From NCBI GenBank assembly GCA_022449765.1, contig JAKUPZ010000010.1:1-63409 (forward strand): a stretch of 63,409 bases of DNA, in the 5' to 3' direction. Positions within the stretch are counted from its first letter, which is position 1. Each line of letters begins with the position of its first letter. The translations under genes and the position numbers were made by a program. Positions 17,515-25,879 of the stretch are shown here, one piece after another. The notes under the pieces are model-generated. The model was not told the DNA's origin. It was given only the letters and a program-made list of their open reading frames with translations, and made no database searches. The DNA comes from Dehalococcoidia bacterium. Its GTDB lineage: Bacteria; Chloroflexota; Dehalococcoidia; Lucifugimonadales; Australimonadaceae.

Positions 17515-18658
17515 GCTGTTACGACAATTATCATTAGCAAATTTTCGATCGTATAGTAATTTAGACCTAGAGCTTAATCCTGGATTAACCACAATTACAG
17601 GTGAGAACGGCCAGGGTAAAAGTAACTTGTTGGAGGCAATATATTTTTTAGCTATAGGTAAGTCTTATCGTGCCTCTGTAGAAAAAGATTTAATTTATTG
17701 GCATGCTGATTTTACAGATGCCTATTTAATTATAGCTGCTGACATAGAGCGAAAAGAAGGCTTTAGCAATATTCGTATAGGGTTGAAACCATATGATGGC
17801 AGTAAAATTTCTAAACAGATCAGGATTGATGGGATTCCTCGAAGAATTACCGATCTAATAGGAACATTAAATGCAGTGCTTTTTAGCCCAGAAGATATGG
17901 AGCTAGTTTTTGGGAGCCCTGCTGGGCGAAGAAAGTACTTGGATATTCTCCTTGCCCAAATTTCGCGTAATTATGTTCGGTCTCTTTCAAAATACCAGAG
18001 GATTCTTCTGCAGCGTAACGCATTACTTAAAAGAATTAAGGATAAGGCTGCACTAGAGAGCGAGTTAGATTTTTGGGACTACAGTTTGTCATCAGAAGGC
18101 GCAATTATTTTGAGGCAACGAGTGGAAGCGATGGATCAGCTCAATCGCAGCGCTAATACACTTTTCAACCAGCTTTCGGGCGAAAGCAATATTGAAATTA
18201 AATATTCCTCTACGGTTGATACGGATAATCAGCAAGAGATAGAAAGTGCGATGATTAAGAACTTGACCCTTTCGAGATCTTATGAAATTCAAAGAGGCAG
18301 TACTCTTGTAGGGCCGCACAGGGATGACATGAGATTAATTGTTAAAGGAATTGACGCTAGTAAGCATGTATCAAGGGGACAGGCCAGATTAATTGCTCTT
18401 TCACTTCGCCTTGCGGAATCTAGATTATTATCCACAATGCGCGGCGATCCTCCAATTATCTTGCTGGATGACGTTTTTTCTGAACTTGATGTGACCCGCA
18501 GATCTTTGGTTATGGATGAAATTTCCACGTATACGCAGGTAATTATTACGTCGGCAGATAGCCATTTACTGGGCGGAAAATACTTGGGAGATTCCACTAA
18601 ATTACTGTTAAGGAATGGTGTATTACTTCCTGAAGGATCATCAACTCATGGCAATTGA
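17513..18658 (+). CDS. recF: DNA replication and repair protein RecF
   Basis: It is an SMC-like ATPase that loads RecA at gaps with RecO/RecR. The Walker A GENGQGKS is at residues 30-37, the ABC signature region is around VSRGQARLIALSLRLAE (read in pieces), and Walker B is ILLDDVFSELD. There are 381 residues, normal. Not beside dnaA/dnaN/gyrB here: it is followed by an ABC exporter that overlaps its end by 11 nt. Confidence 0.95.
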   Translation: MLLRQLSLANFRSYSNLDLELNPGLTTITGENGQGKSNLLEAIYFLAIGKSYRASVEKDLIYWHADFTDAYLIIAADIERKEGFSNIRIGLKPYDGSKISKQIRIDGIPRRITDLIGTLNAVLFSPEDMELVFGSPAGRRKYLDILLAQISRNYVRSLSKYQRILLQRNALLKRIKDKAALESELDFWDYSLSSEGAIILRQRVEAMDQLNRSANTLFNQLSGESNIEIKYSSTVDTDNQQEIESAMIKNLTLSRSYEIQRGSTLVGPHRDDMRLIVKGIDASKHVSRGQARLIALSLRLAESRLLSTMRGDPPIILLDDVFSELDVTRRSLVMDEISTYTQVIITSADSHLLGGKYLGDSTKLLLRNGVLLPEGSSTHGN

Positions 18659-19538
18659 GATTATTAATGTTGCGAAAAAATTTGGACATGTCCGTGCATT
18701 AGAAGAAGTGAATTTGATAATTAACGAAGGTGAGGTTTTTGGGTTTTTAGGGCCCAATGGTGCTGGAAAAACAACCACTATCAGAATCGCTACCGGGTTT
18801 ATACGACCGGACGCAGGGTCTGTTCGCCTGCTAGGTCTAGACCCTTGGGCACAATCAGCAGAATTGAAAGGAAGAATTGGATTTTTACCAGATCGCGTTG
18901 CTTTTGATAACGGAATTAGCGGGCGTGAGTTCCTAAAATATATGTCCAATTTGCACGGACAAAAAGACGCGAGCCCCTGGCAGCAAGAACTTCTGGATCG
19001 ATTAGAGCTTTCACAGGATGCTTTAGCTAGGAAAGTGAGAGGTTATTCTTCTGGGATGGCAAAAAAACTCGGACTTGTACAGGCAATGCAGCACAGACCC
19101 GAATTATTGATTATGGATGAGCCCACTGAGGCTCTGGACCCATTGGTGCGGCAGTCGTTATTTGAGATCATAAAAGAACTGAGTAACCAAGGAGTAACTA
19201 TTTTCCTTTCTTCACATGTTTTACCGGATATACAGGAAGTCTGCCAAAGAGTTTCGCTTATTCGCGGAGGAGAAATTGTCGAAACAGGTTCAGTTGAATC
19301 CTTGAGACTAGGTAAATACCGAACTATGGTCGTCGATTTTAAAAAAATTCCTGATACGGAAATTATATTAGAAGGTGCGGAAATCCTCGATATGGATGGA
19401 ACAAGAATGGTGATTAAGATAAGTGGGGACATTAACAACGTGATTAGATCTTTGAGTAGGCATGAGGTCGATGACATAGTTTATGAGAGATTAAGTTTGG
19501 AAGAATTATTTTTGGAATACTATGGAGACATTGATTAG
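18648..19538 (+). CDS. ABC transporter ATP-binding protein
   Basis: ATPase of an ABC-2-type exporter. From ATG 18648 (AAGGA upstream) it has 296 residues. Walker A is GPNGAGKTT at 35-43, the signature YSSGM replaces LSGGQ, and Walker B is LLIMDEPTEALDP, followed by the H-loop SSHVLPD. The C-terminal ~80 residues form the extra domain common in CcmA/NatA-like exporters. It overlaps recF by 11 nt and the permease by 17 nt. Substrate unknown. Confidence 0.9.
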   Translation: MAIEIINVAKKFGHVRALEEVNLIINEGEVFGFLGPNGAGKTTTIRIATGFIRPDAGSVRLLGLDPWAQSAELKGRIGFLPDRVAFDNGISGREFLKYMSNLHGQKDASPWQQELLDRLELSQDALARKVRGYSSGMAKKLGLVQAMQHRPELLIMDEPTEALDPLVRQSLFEIIKELSNQGVTIFLSSHVLPDIQEVCQRVSLIRGGEIVETGSVESLRLGKYRTMVVDFKKIPDTEIILEGAEILDMDGTRMVIKISGDINNVIRSLSRHEVDDIVYERLSLEELFLEYYGDID

Positions 19539-20352
19539 CCTAATGATTAATGTTTTTTTATATACGTTTCGTAGATCGTTGGTTGGTTTGACTGCCGTTT
19601 CCGTTGGGTTATTTTTAATAAGTGTATTGATAATTTATACAATCGAGGCTTTTGGGGGAATTGCAGAATTCCAGCGGCTTTTTGAGTTAATGCCAGATTC
19701 AATTTTGGCGCTCTTCCATGCTCAAGGAGGCTTTGGCACTACACCCACGAGCTACATTGCCGGTGATTATCGACATCCGATTTACCTCATTACAGGGTTT
19801 TCATTTGGGATTGCATTTGCTAGTGGTGCAATTTCGAGGGAAATTGAACGAGGTACGATACTTATGTACCTTGCTTCACCAATAGAAAGATGGCAGTACG
19901 TTTTAGCAAAAATAGGAGTACTTGTAATAGGCACCGCAATTATTGCCTTTTCTATCTGGCTTGGATCTTTTGTTGGGGCAGAACTTTATGGCTTGCCAAA
20001 GGGCGAAATAGATAACATGCTACTTGTCTTTGCCCAAATAAATATGTGGAGTTTGATGCTTGCATTCGGGGGCATTACTTTGCTAATTTCCGCCTATAGC
20101 TCAGATGGAGGACTAACGATTGCCTGGGCTGCAGGTATTTCTATAGTGATGTACTTTGTCGACTTCCTCTCTTTGATTTGGTCAGTCGCAGAGCCTTTAG
20201 GGCCGCTTTCGTTATTTCACTATTTTGACCCAGTGGGGATTGCTAGAGATGCAGTTTTCCCCTGGTTCGAATTTTTAATCCTAATGGGCGTATCTGCATT
20301 GAGTATGTTGTTAGCCTTATATGTTTTTCAAAAGAGAGATATATCCAATTAA
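19522..20352 (+). CDS. ABC-2-type transporter permease
   Basis: A 276-residue membrane protein with about six hydrophobic segments (residues ~22-44, ~92-108, ~128-152, ~175-200, ~206-225, ~250-270). The SREIERGTILMYLASPI loop is typical of ABC-2 permeases that pair with NatA/CcmA ATPases. It overlaps the ATPase gene by 17 nt and is clearly co-expressed. An alternative ATG lies at 19543. Confidence 0.85.
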   Translation: METLISLMINVFLYTFRRSLVGLTAVSVGLFLISVLIIYTIEAFGGIAEFQRLFELMPDSILALFHAQGGFGTTPTSYIAGDYRHPIYLITGFSFGIAFASGAISREIERGTILMYLASPIERWQYVLAKIGVLVIGTAIIAFSIWLGSFVGAELYGLPKGEIDNMLLVFAQINMWSLMLAFGGITLLISAYSSDGGLTIAWAAGISIVMYFVDFLSLIWSVAEPLGPLSLFHYFDPVGIARDAVFPWFEFLILMGVSALSMLLALYVFQKRDISN

Positions 20353-20409
20353 TGTACTTTGAGGAATACTCAAAATATGAAATATGGGGGAACGCTACTA
20401 TTATGAACT

Positions 20410-21858
20410 TTACAGTCTATTGTCCAACCAGGAAGTAGAGGATTCATAATTGTGTGCACATTGCAGTAGAGTTTCTTCACTTAATGGAGGACCGAGCAAT
20501 TGAAGACCCACTGGAAGCTCTTCAACCAGTCCGCATGGTACGGAAATACCAGGAATTCCTGCTATATTGGCAGGAATGGTGCAGATATCATTAGCATGCA
20601 TTGCAATGGGATCAGCAATCCCCCCAATATCAAATGCCGTATTAGGCGTTGTAGGTAAGGCTAAAATATCTACTTTATCGAATGCTTTTTCAAATTCTTG
20701 ACGAATTAATGTTCTTACTTGCTGAGCCTTTTTGTAATATGCATCGTAGTAACCAGAAGATAGTGCATAAGTACCCATCATTATGCGCCGTTTGACTTCT
20801 TCCCCAAAACCGTTTTTTCTGGTCAAGTCTAAAGCTTTGTCAATAGTCTCAACGCTTGTTTCAGAAAAACCATATTTCACGCCATCGTATCTGGCCAAAT
20901 TTGCAGAACACTCTGATGGGGCAAGTATGTAGTAGACGGCCAGTGCTGAAAGTGAAGTCGGTAAAGAAATTTCAGTTACTGATGCACCAAGGCTTTCTAA
21001 TTGTTGGATAGCATTTCTGACTGAATGAGACACGCGCGGGTCTATGCTGCTATCGAAGAATTCTTTGACAACTCCGACTTTTAATTTCTGTATGTTGTCA
21101 TCTAGTTTGGACGTGTAATCGGGAACTGCTTTATTAATGCTAGTTGAGTCTAAGGGGTCGTAACCGGCAATTGTATTTAGGACTATGGCTGAATCTTTCA
21201 CGGTATTGGTGATTGGGCCAATTTGATCCAATGAAGAGGCAAAAGCTACGAGGCCAAAACGAGAAACAAGGCCGTATGTAGGTTTTAGGCCGACTACGCC
21301 ACAAAAAGAGGCAGGTTGCCTGATAGATCCACCGGTGTCAGAGCCTAGTGAATAGGAAGCTAGTCCTGCAGAAACGGCAGCTGCTGGTCCACCGCTGGAG
21401 CCCCCAGGTACCTTCACGTTGTTCCAAGGATTTCTGACTGGTTTAAAGGCAGATGTTTCATTGGATGATCCCATTGCGAACTCGTCCATATTACCTTTAC
21501 CTAGCAAAACTGATCCGGCATTTTCTAAGTGGTTTGCTACTGTTGCATTGTAAGGGGGGTAATAGTTAGAAAGCATTTTTGATCCACAGGTCGTCAAGAT
21601 GTCGCGTGTGGAAATATTGTCTTTGAGCTGCATAGGAATACCGGTTAAGTACGAATAATTTCCGTCTGCAAACGCTTTATCAGCATCTTTAGCTTGTTCC
21701 AATGCATGTTCGAACGTTGTAGTTATATAGGAACCTAGGTTCGAATCCAAGGCGGAAATGCGCTGGATATGGGCTTCAAGTATTTCTTGAGCAGATATCT
21801 CCCGGGAATGAAGTGCCTTATGAATTTGTAAGATGGATGCATTAGGGGATATAGGCAT
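20410..21858 (-). CDS. gatA: Glutamyl-/aspartyl-tRNA amidotransferase subunit A
   Basis: This is the amidase subunit that releases ammonia from Gln for conversion of Glu-tRNA(Gln)/Asp-tRNA(Asn). The amidase triad is visible: Lys in QLKDNIS, cis-Ser in GGSSGGPAAAV, and the catalytic Ser in GSDTGGSIRQPASFCG. Length is 482. It overlaps gatC by one base. gatB is not in the window and must be elsewhere if the complex works. Confidence 0.96.
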   Translation of the reverse strand: MPISPNASILQIHKALHSREISAQEILEAHIQRISALDSNLGSYITTTFEHALEQAKDADKAFADGNYSYLTGIPMQLKDNISTRDILTTCGSKMLSNYYPPYNATVANHLENAGSVLLGKGNMDEFAMGSSNETSAFKPVRNPWNNVKVPGGSSGGPAAAVSAGLASYSLGSDTGGSIRQPASFCGVVGLKPTYGLVSRFGLVAFASSLDQIGPITNTVKDSAIVLNTIAGYDPLDSTSINKAVPDYTSKLDDNIQKLKVGVVKEFFDSSIDPRVSHSVRNAIQQLESLGASVTEISLPTSLSALAVYYILAPSECSANLARYDGVKYGFSETSVETIDKALDLTRKNGFGEEVKRRIMMGTYALSSGYYDAYYKKAQQVRTLIRQEFEKAFDKVDILALPTTPNTAFDIGGIADPIAMHANDICTIPANIAGIPGISVPCGLVEELPVGLQLLGPPLSEETLLQCAHNYESSTSWLDNRL

Positions 21859-22175
21859 TAGGAAGATTTATCCATTACTTGAGCAACTCTGAAAAAGAAC
21901 CCATCCTTCATCGGAGCATTCTTTAGCACATCTTCTTGGCTTAAGCTTTCGCGAGGAATATCTTCACGCATAACGGAATGGACCGTAGGAACTGCATGCG
22001 CAGACGGAGTTACATTGTCGGTATTGATTTCGCGCAAGACATCTACTTCTTTGATCAAAGATGCCATGTCTTGGGCTAGCTGATTGAGCTCATCGTCTGA
22101 GAACTCTAAATGGCATAGTCGTGCAACATTTAGAACCTCTTCAATTGAAAGTTGTTTTGGTGGTTCACTAGACAT
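21858..22175 (-). CDS. gatC: Glutamyl-/aspartyl-tRNA amidotransferase subunit C
   Basis: A 105-residue subunit that stabilises the GatA-GatB pair. LSIEEVLNVARLCHLEFSDDEL is the family N-terminus (read in pieces), and REDIPRESLSQEDVLKNAP...(G)FFRVAQVM is its C-terminal belt. It is the first gene of a two-gene operon with gatA. Confidence 0.93.
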   Translation of the reverse strand: MSSEPPKQLSIEEVLNVARLCHLEFSDDELNQLAQDMASLIKEVDVLREINTDNVTPSAHAVPTVHSVMREDIPRESLSQEDVLKNAPMKDGFFFRVAQVMDKSS

Positions 22176-22202
22176 TAGCTTCTCGTATTTGTAGATTACT
22201 TG

Positions 22203-22208
22203 ATTCTA
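22203..22208 (-). promoter_or_regulatory. Candidate -10 of gatCA
   Basis: On the minus strand, CTGC-TAGAAT gives an extended -10 (TGC then TAGAAT) about 27 nt before the gatC ATG. No good -35 is seen. A 14-bp palindrome, CTAAAA-AA-TTTTAG, lies just upstream. Confidence 0.35.
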
Positions 22209-22340
22209 GCAGAATACTAAAAAATTTTAGCTAACTTAGTTCATTGAAAAGTAAATAACACTTATTTTTACATCTCAAATTGCTTCGCAGATTAAATTCC
22301 ATTGCTTACACTGAAGAGAGATAAGAGGGTAGAGGAAATT

Positions 22341-22682
22341 ATGAAGATCTCTCAGATCTCCGAATACAGCTTGCCTTCAGATGGAGGTTTACCTCCATTG
22401 CAGGCGATGATATATGAAGAATTAATGCGAAGGCCTGATGAGGTATTTGAATATCAGGGAGATGAATTAATTAAAACTTTTCCCCGATTGAAAAGATCAG
22501 CATTGAATTGGTCACTCTGGCTTTTGGCAAAGACTGGCCATGTAGGGAAAATGAGAGTACGAGTGAATGGCAGGCTTACAACTGTATACGGTGCACATAT
22601 AGCAATCGCTGCTCTTAAAAACAAAATGGGTATTACTGAAGAAAAGAATATGACCGAAAGCCTTGATGCCTATGGCACCTAA
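22341..22682 (+). CDS. Small conserved-looking protein, possible winged helix
   Basis: A 113-residue product from ATG 22341 with AGAGGA 4 nt upstream; an in-frame TTG start at 22302 has no SD. The pattern helix (PLQAMIYEELMRR) - helix (DELIKTFPRLKRSALNWSLWLLAKTG, read in pieces) - strand/turn/strand (KMRVRVNGRLTTVYG) resembles a winged-helix DNA-binding fold. That is inference from pattern only. The end overlaps the convergent DUF971 gene by 4 nt. Confidence 0.65.
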   Translation: MKISQISEYSLPSDGGLPPLQAMIYEELMRRPDEVFEYQGDELIKTFPRLKRSALNWSLWLLAKTGHVGKMRVRVNGRLTTVYGAHIAIAALKNKMGITEEKNMTESLDAYGT

Positions 22683-22990
22683 TTGGGAATGCTTACATTC
22701 AAATCCCTAAGCATTTTGTAGGGGTAAATCCCTGTTTCATGCAAATCACTGAATAATATACCTATTGCGTAACGCCCTATTTCCATAAACTCTTCGACTT
22801 GGACGTTTGTAGCTACGTCAGCAATTCCAAATTTACGAACATGTGTGACTTCATCTACGCATTGTGCACACCCGCAATTACCGCGCAAATAGCGGTGAGG
22901 TAATAGGCTTTCCTCTCCGTCTCGCCACTTTATATATAGCCCATCGGGTGTAAGTTCTATCAATGTTGGTTCATACTTTTCCTCTGCCAT
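22679..22990 (-). CDS. DUF971 domain protein
   Basis: A 103-residue protein with the DUF971/GBBH-like N-terminal-domain pattern: LIELTPDGLYIKW, then LRGNCGCAQC with three closely spaced cysteines, then a W/YAIGILFSDLHETGIYPY segment. Such domains occur alone or fused to Fe-S carrier (ApbC/Mrp) proteins and may bind zinc or iron. GGAG precedes the ATG. Function in this genome is unknown. Confidence 0.8.
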   Translation of the reverse strand: MAEEKYEPTLIELTPDGLYIKWRDGEESLLPHRYLRGNCGCAQCVDEVTHVRKFGIADVATNVQVEEFMEIGRYAIGILFSDLHETGIYPYKMLRDLNVSIPN

Positions 22991-23002
22991 TTACAATCTC
23001 TC

Positions 23003-23956
23003 CTAAATATGAATTTCTTTACCCAGTCCTGTTTCTATAGCTTTCCTATAGACATACATCCCTGCGTAGACATCCTCAATCCCTAAGCCTTGAGACTCAA
23101 ATAAGCTCGTTGAATTTATAAAGCGAGTAACGTCCACCTGATTAGATACAATATCTTTCAAATTGTACGCTTGGTTCCAATTGAATTTCCGTGTTTCGGC
23201 AGCCCAGATTAGCTCACCGCATTCAGATTTTGCGTTATCGACATCATCACATACAACGATTTTACATTTGCTGATCGTTTGGTTATCTAGCTCGCGCCTT
23301 GCCCAATGATTACTTCCTGCCGCATTAATATGGACTCCATCTAGTAGTGATTCACCTGAAAAAACAGGTTCTCGAGAATTAGTAATAGTGCAAATAATGT
23401 CTGAATTCGCTATCGCATGTTCGGGCTGATTGACTGGCTCAATTTCGATGTTTAGTTTTTTTGACATTTTGTTTGCAAAATTTTGCCGATTATCTTTGTT
23501 ACGGCTGTAAACAAAGGCTTTATCTATATTGCGGACTGATTGCATTGCAGATAATTGAGTCTCTGCCTGAAACCCACTTCCAATTACTGCTACGGTTTTG
23601 CTGTTGTTTGTGGTTAAGTATTTTGTAGCGAGACCGCTTGCTGCACCTGTTCTGATTTGACCTAATGCGGTTGAATTTAAAATGGCAATGGGTTTCCCCG
23701 TGGCCGTCGAGTACAGCAACACAACCATTTGGGTTCCTTGATTGCTACCAGTCACATAAGTTTTTATTCCTGCAACCTCTTCAGTCCCAGACGAACCTGC
23801 TAATACTTGAAGGGCTCCGCTCGTCAAGGGAAGGCGGTATCTGGGCATATTTGTTGCATGGCTATGCCCCCAATCCATAAAGGCTTTTTCCATTGAGTCG
23901 ATACAATCATCAATTGGTAATAGGGTTTCTATCTCGTTTTCACTTATAGCCAGCAT
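23003..23956 (-). CDS. Ornithine cyclodeaminase/mu-crystallin family protein
   Basis: A 317-residue NAD(P)-binding protein. The Rossmann motif is GSGFQAETQL, with the family pattern KTYVTGSNQGTQMVVLLYS and GALQVLAG upstream. Members include ornithine cyclodeaminase, alanine dehydrogenase (archaeal), ketimine reductase and opine-type enzymes. Residues distinguishing these cannot be assigned by eye, so substrate is open. AAGGA precedes the ATG. Confidence 0.85.
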   Translation of the reverse strand: MLAISENEIETLLPIDDCIDSMEKAFMDWGHSHATNMPRYRLPLTSGALQVLAGSSGTEEVAGIKTYVTGSNQGTQMVVLLYSTATGKPIAILNSTALGQIRTGAASGLATKYLTTNNSKTVAVIGSGFQAETQLSAMQSVRNIDKAFVYSRNKDNRQNFANKMSKKLNIEIEPVNQPEHAIANSDIICTITNSREPVFSGESLLDGVHINAAGSNHWARRELDNQTISKCKIVVCDDVDNAKSECGELIWAAETRKFNWNQAYNLKDIVSNQVDVTRFINSTSLFESQGLGIEDVYAGMYVYRKAIETGLGKEIHI

Positions 23957-23969
23957 AATTTTCCTTGAA

Positions 23970-25055
23970 TTAATCTAATAATTGTTTAAAAGGCAGCTGC
24001 GATGGTTCGGAAGAAGTATAAAAATTACTTAATGTCAAACCCATTAGACGTAGAGTATCAAATTGATTTAACGTTTGATTAATTAAATCGCTAGCAATTA
24101 TTTCAACTGTTTCCTTGTCTGGGATCGCATACCCAAGAGTTTTACTTCGTGTAATTGTTCGGAAATCAGAATACCGTAATTTGATGGATATAGTTCTTGC
24201 ATTAAGCTTTTTCTTAGCACTGCTGTCCCATACCTGGCTGGTCAGTTTGCTCAAAACTGAAAATATCGGAGTTCCATCTTTGAACGTTATATCAGTGGGG
24301 AAAGTTCTTTCTGAGCTAATGGATTTAATATGCTTTATGCCACTAACTATTGAATCATCCTCCCCCATGGCGTTTTTATACAATGATCTTGCTGTAGAGC
24401 CTAATATTTGCGCGATCATTTCCGGCTTGGACCTTGCAATGTCTCCAATTTTGTAGAAACCATATGAATTCAAACGTTTTGTTGATTGAGGGCCTATTCC
24501 AGGAAGGGCAGATATGTCTAAATCTTTAAGGAATGTTGCCTCTTGGCCAACTCGCACTGCCTTGAAGCCATTGGGTTTTGCCTGCTCGCATGCTACTTTG
24601 GCGACAATTTTATTACTTGCCATTCCTACTGAGCAGGGAAGTCCAATGTCAACGTGAATTCTCGCCTTCAGCCTGTGAGTGAAATTAATAGCCTCTTCTT
24701 CAGTAAGACCTTTGCTTGTTAAGTCAATATATGCCTCGTCTATTGAAACTTGTTGAAAGGCTTCAGATTCCGTTTTCAGTATTGCCATTACTCTGTCTGA
24801 GTATTTTTTATAAAGACTAAATCGAGGGGTTATAAGTATGGCTTCAGGGCATAGCCTAAGCGCTTGGGAAACAGGCATTGCAGATTTGCACCCACGAGCC
24901 CTAGCTTCATATGATGCAGTTGCCACTACGCCTCTTTTGTCAGGGCTACCTCCTATCAGTAACGGTTTACCCCTTAAATTATCGTCCTCTAATACTTCGA
25001 CAGATGCATAGAACGCATCAAGATCCACAAGTGCGATGAAACGATGTACATTCAT
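23970..25055 (-). CDS. dinB: DNA polymerase IV (Y-family)
   Basis: This is a translesion polymerase. The catalytic carboxylates are in VDLDAFYASVE and SIDEAYIDLT, with the helix-hairpin-helix ALPGIGPQSTKRL and a little-finger domain to the end. The extreme C-terminus QLPFKQLLD fits a beta-clamp-binding peptide. Length 361. No LexA-like box is recognised upstream; instead a -10 hexamer sits 6 nt before the ATG. Confidence 0.95.
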   Translation of the reverse strand: MNVHRFIALVDLDAFYASVEVLEDDNLRGKPLLIGGSPDKRGVVATASYEARARGCKSAMPVSQALRLCPEAILITPRFSLYKKYSDRVMAILKTESEAFQQVSIDEAYIDLTSKGLTEEEAINFTHRLKARIHVDIGLPCSVGMASNKIVAKVACEQAKPNGFKAVRVGQEATFLKDLDISALPGIGPQSTKRLNSYGFYKIGDIARSKPEMIAQILGSTARSLYKNAMGEDDSIVSGIKHIKSISSERTFPTDITFKDGTPIFSVLSKLTSQVWDSSAKKKLNARTISIKLRYSDFRTITRSKTLGYAIPDKETVEIIASDLINQTLNQFDTLRLMGLTLSNFYTSSEPSQLPFKQLLD

Positions 25056-25061
25056 AGTTCT

Positions 25062-25067
25062 ATAGTA
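25062..25067 (-). promoter_or_regulatory. -10 of dinB (leaderless type)
   Basis: On the minus strand TACTAT is followed by AGAACT and the dinB ATG at 25055, giving a hexamer-N6-ATG spacing. No SD is present. It matches the arrangement at recF, 34868, 37718, 44301 and 60168. Confidence 0.55.
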
Positions 25068-25083
25068 TTAATTATGGGAAACT

Positions 25084-25135
25084 AAAAAAAGCATCGGATG
25101 ACTCACAACGGGAGGTACAAACTCTCCCGTTGTGA
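25084..25135 (-). terminator. Terminator-like hairpin after the HU genes
   Basis: A perfect 12-bp stem (25103-25114 with 25124-25135, 9-nt loop) begins 13 nt after the stop of the downstream HU gene. On the minus strand a run of seven T (25090-25084) follows, but only 12 nt after the stem. It is therefore a good structure with an imperfectly placed U-tract. Confidence 0.6.
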
Positions 25136-25148
25136 AATTAAGGATGAA

Positions 25149-25448
25149 TTACTTCTTCCCGCGTACGGCAGATGCAAGATCTGAGCCTGGGGTGAACCCA
25201 ACACGCTTATGTGCAGGAACCGTAACCCTCTGCCCAGCTTGCCTACCTTTTATTGCCCGAACTTGACGCTCCTTAACCTGACGGGATTCGAATGCTCCAA
25301 ATCCAGTTAATACGACTCTATCACCGGATGCGAGCGCTTCTCGCACGCTGTCAAGGACAGCATTTAATGCTCCGTCTCCCCAAGATCTTGGGCCTCCAAG
25401 TTTTTCTGCAACTCTTGCGGCAAGATCTCCTTTACGTAGCGTAGCCAA
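25149..25448 (-). CDS. HU-family nucleoid DNA-binding protein (copy 1)
   Basis: A 99-residue HU/IHF-family protein with the dimer core (KGDLAARVAEKLGG), VVLTGFGAFESRQVKERQ and the PAHKRVGFTPG end of the DNA-binding arm. The start is TTG with GGAGG 7 nt upstream. It differs from the neighbouring copy at 16 of 99 positions by my count, most of them in the arm (residues ~64-85). It lies 38 nt downstream of copy 2. Confidence 0.93.
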   Translation of the reverse strand: MATLRKGDLAARVAEKLGGPRSWGDGALNAVLDSVREALASGDRVVLTGFGAFESRQVKERQVRAIKGRQAGQRVTVPAHKRVGFTPGSDLASAVRGKK

Positions 25449-25486
25449 GACAACACCTCCAATAACCGTTTCTACCTCTTGTGGGT

Positions 25487-25786
25487 TTACTTATTCCCAC
25501 GTACGGCAGATGCAAGATCTGAGCCCGGTTTGAACCCTACACGCTTATGTGCAGGTATAGTAATCTTCTCCCCAGCCTCTCTACCTCTTAGTACTCGAAC
25601 TTGACGCTCCTTAACCTGACGGGATTCAAATGATCCAAATCCAGTTAATACGACTCTATCGCCTGATGCGAGCGCTTCTCGCAAGCTATCAAGGACAGCA
25701 TTTACTGCTCCGTCTCCCATCGATCTTGTGCCTCCAAGTTTTTCTGCAACTCTTGTGGCAAGATCTCCTTTACGTAGCGTAGCCAA
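25487..25786 (-). CDS. HU-family nucleoid DNA-binding protein (copy 2)
   Basis: A 99-residue paralogue of the next gene, the same length and with the same TTG start and GGAGGTGTTGTC leader. Differences include T20/M23 for P20/W23 near the N-terminus and VLRGREAGEKITI in place of AIKGRQAGQRVTV in the arm. It is the promoter-proximal copy. The pair could form homo- and heterodimers of different DNA affinity. Confidence 0.93.
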   Translation of the reverse strand: MATLRKGDLATRVAEKLGGTRSMGDGAVNAVLDSLREALASGDRVVLTGFGSFESRQVKERQVRVLRGREAGEKITIPAHKRVGFKPGSDLASAVRGNK

Positions 25787-25831
25787 GACAACACCTCCAA
25801 AACTGTTTGTATTGTCCTCCCGCCGATTGGG

Positions 25832-25858
25832 AGTATAGCAGGATTAAACCAAGGTCAA
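25832..25858 (-). promoter_or_regulatory. Promoter of the tandem HU genes
   Basis: On the minus strand TTGACC (25858-25853), 15 nt, then TATACT (25837-25832) preceded by TGC, an extended -10. The leader would be ~40 nt with a GGAGG SD. The spacer is short, but the extended -10 compensates. Confidence 0.6.
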
Positions 25859-25879
25859 TAGTCCAGGTTAGTTTGCATC

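Noticed and set aside
22217-22230. CTAAAAAATTTTAG palindrome upstream of gatC as an operator
   Set aside because: It is made only of A/T runs with short ends, easily expected by chance in AT-rich intergenic DNA.
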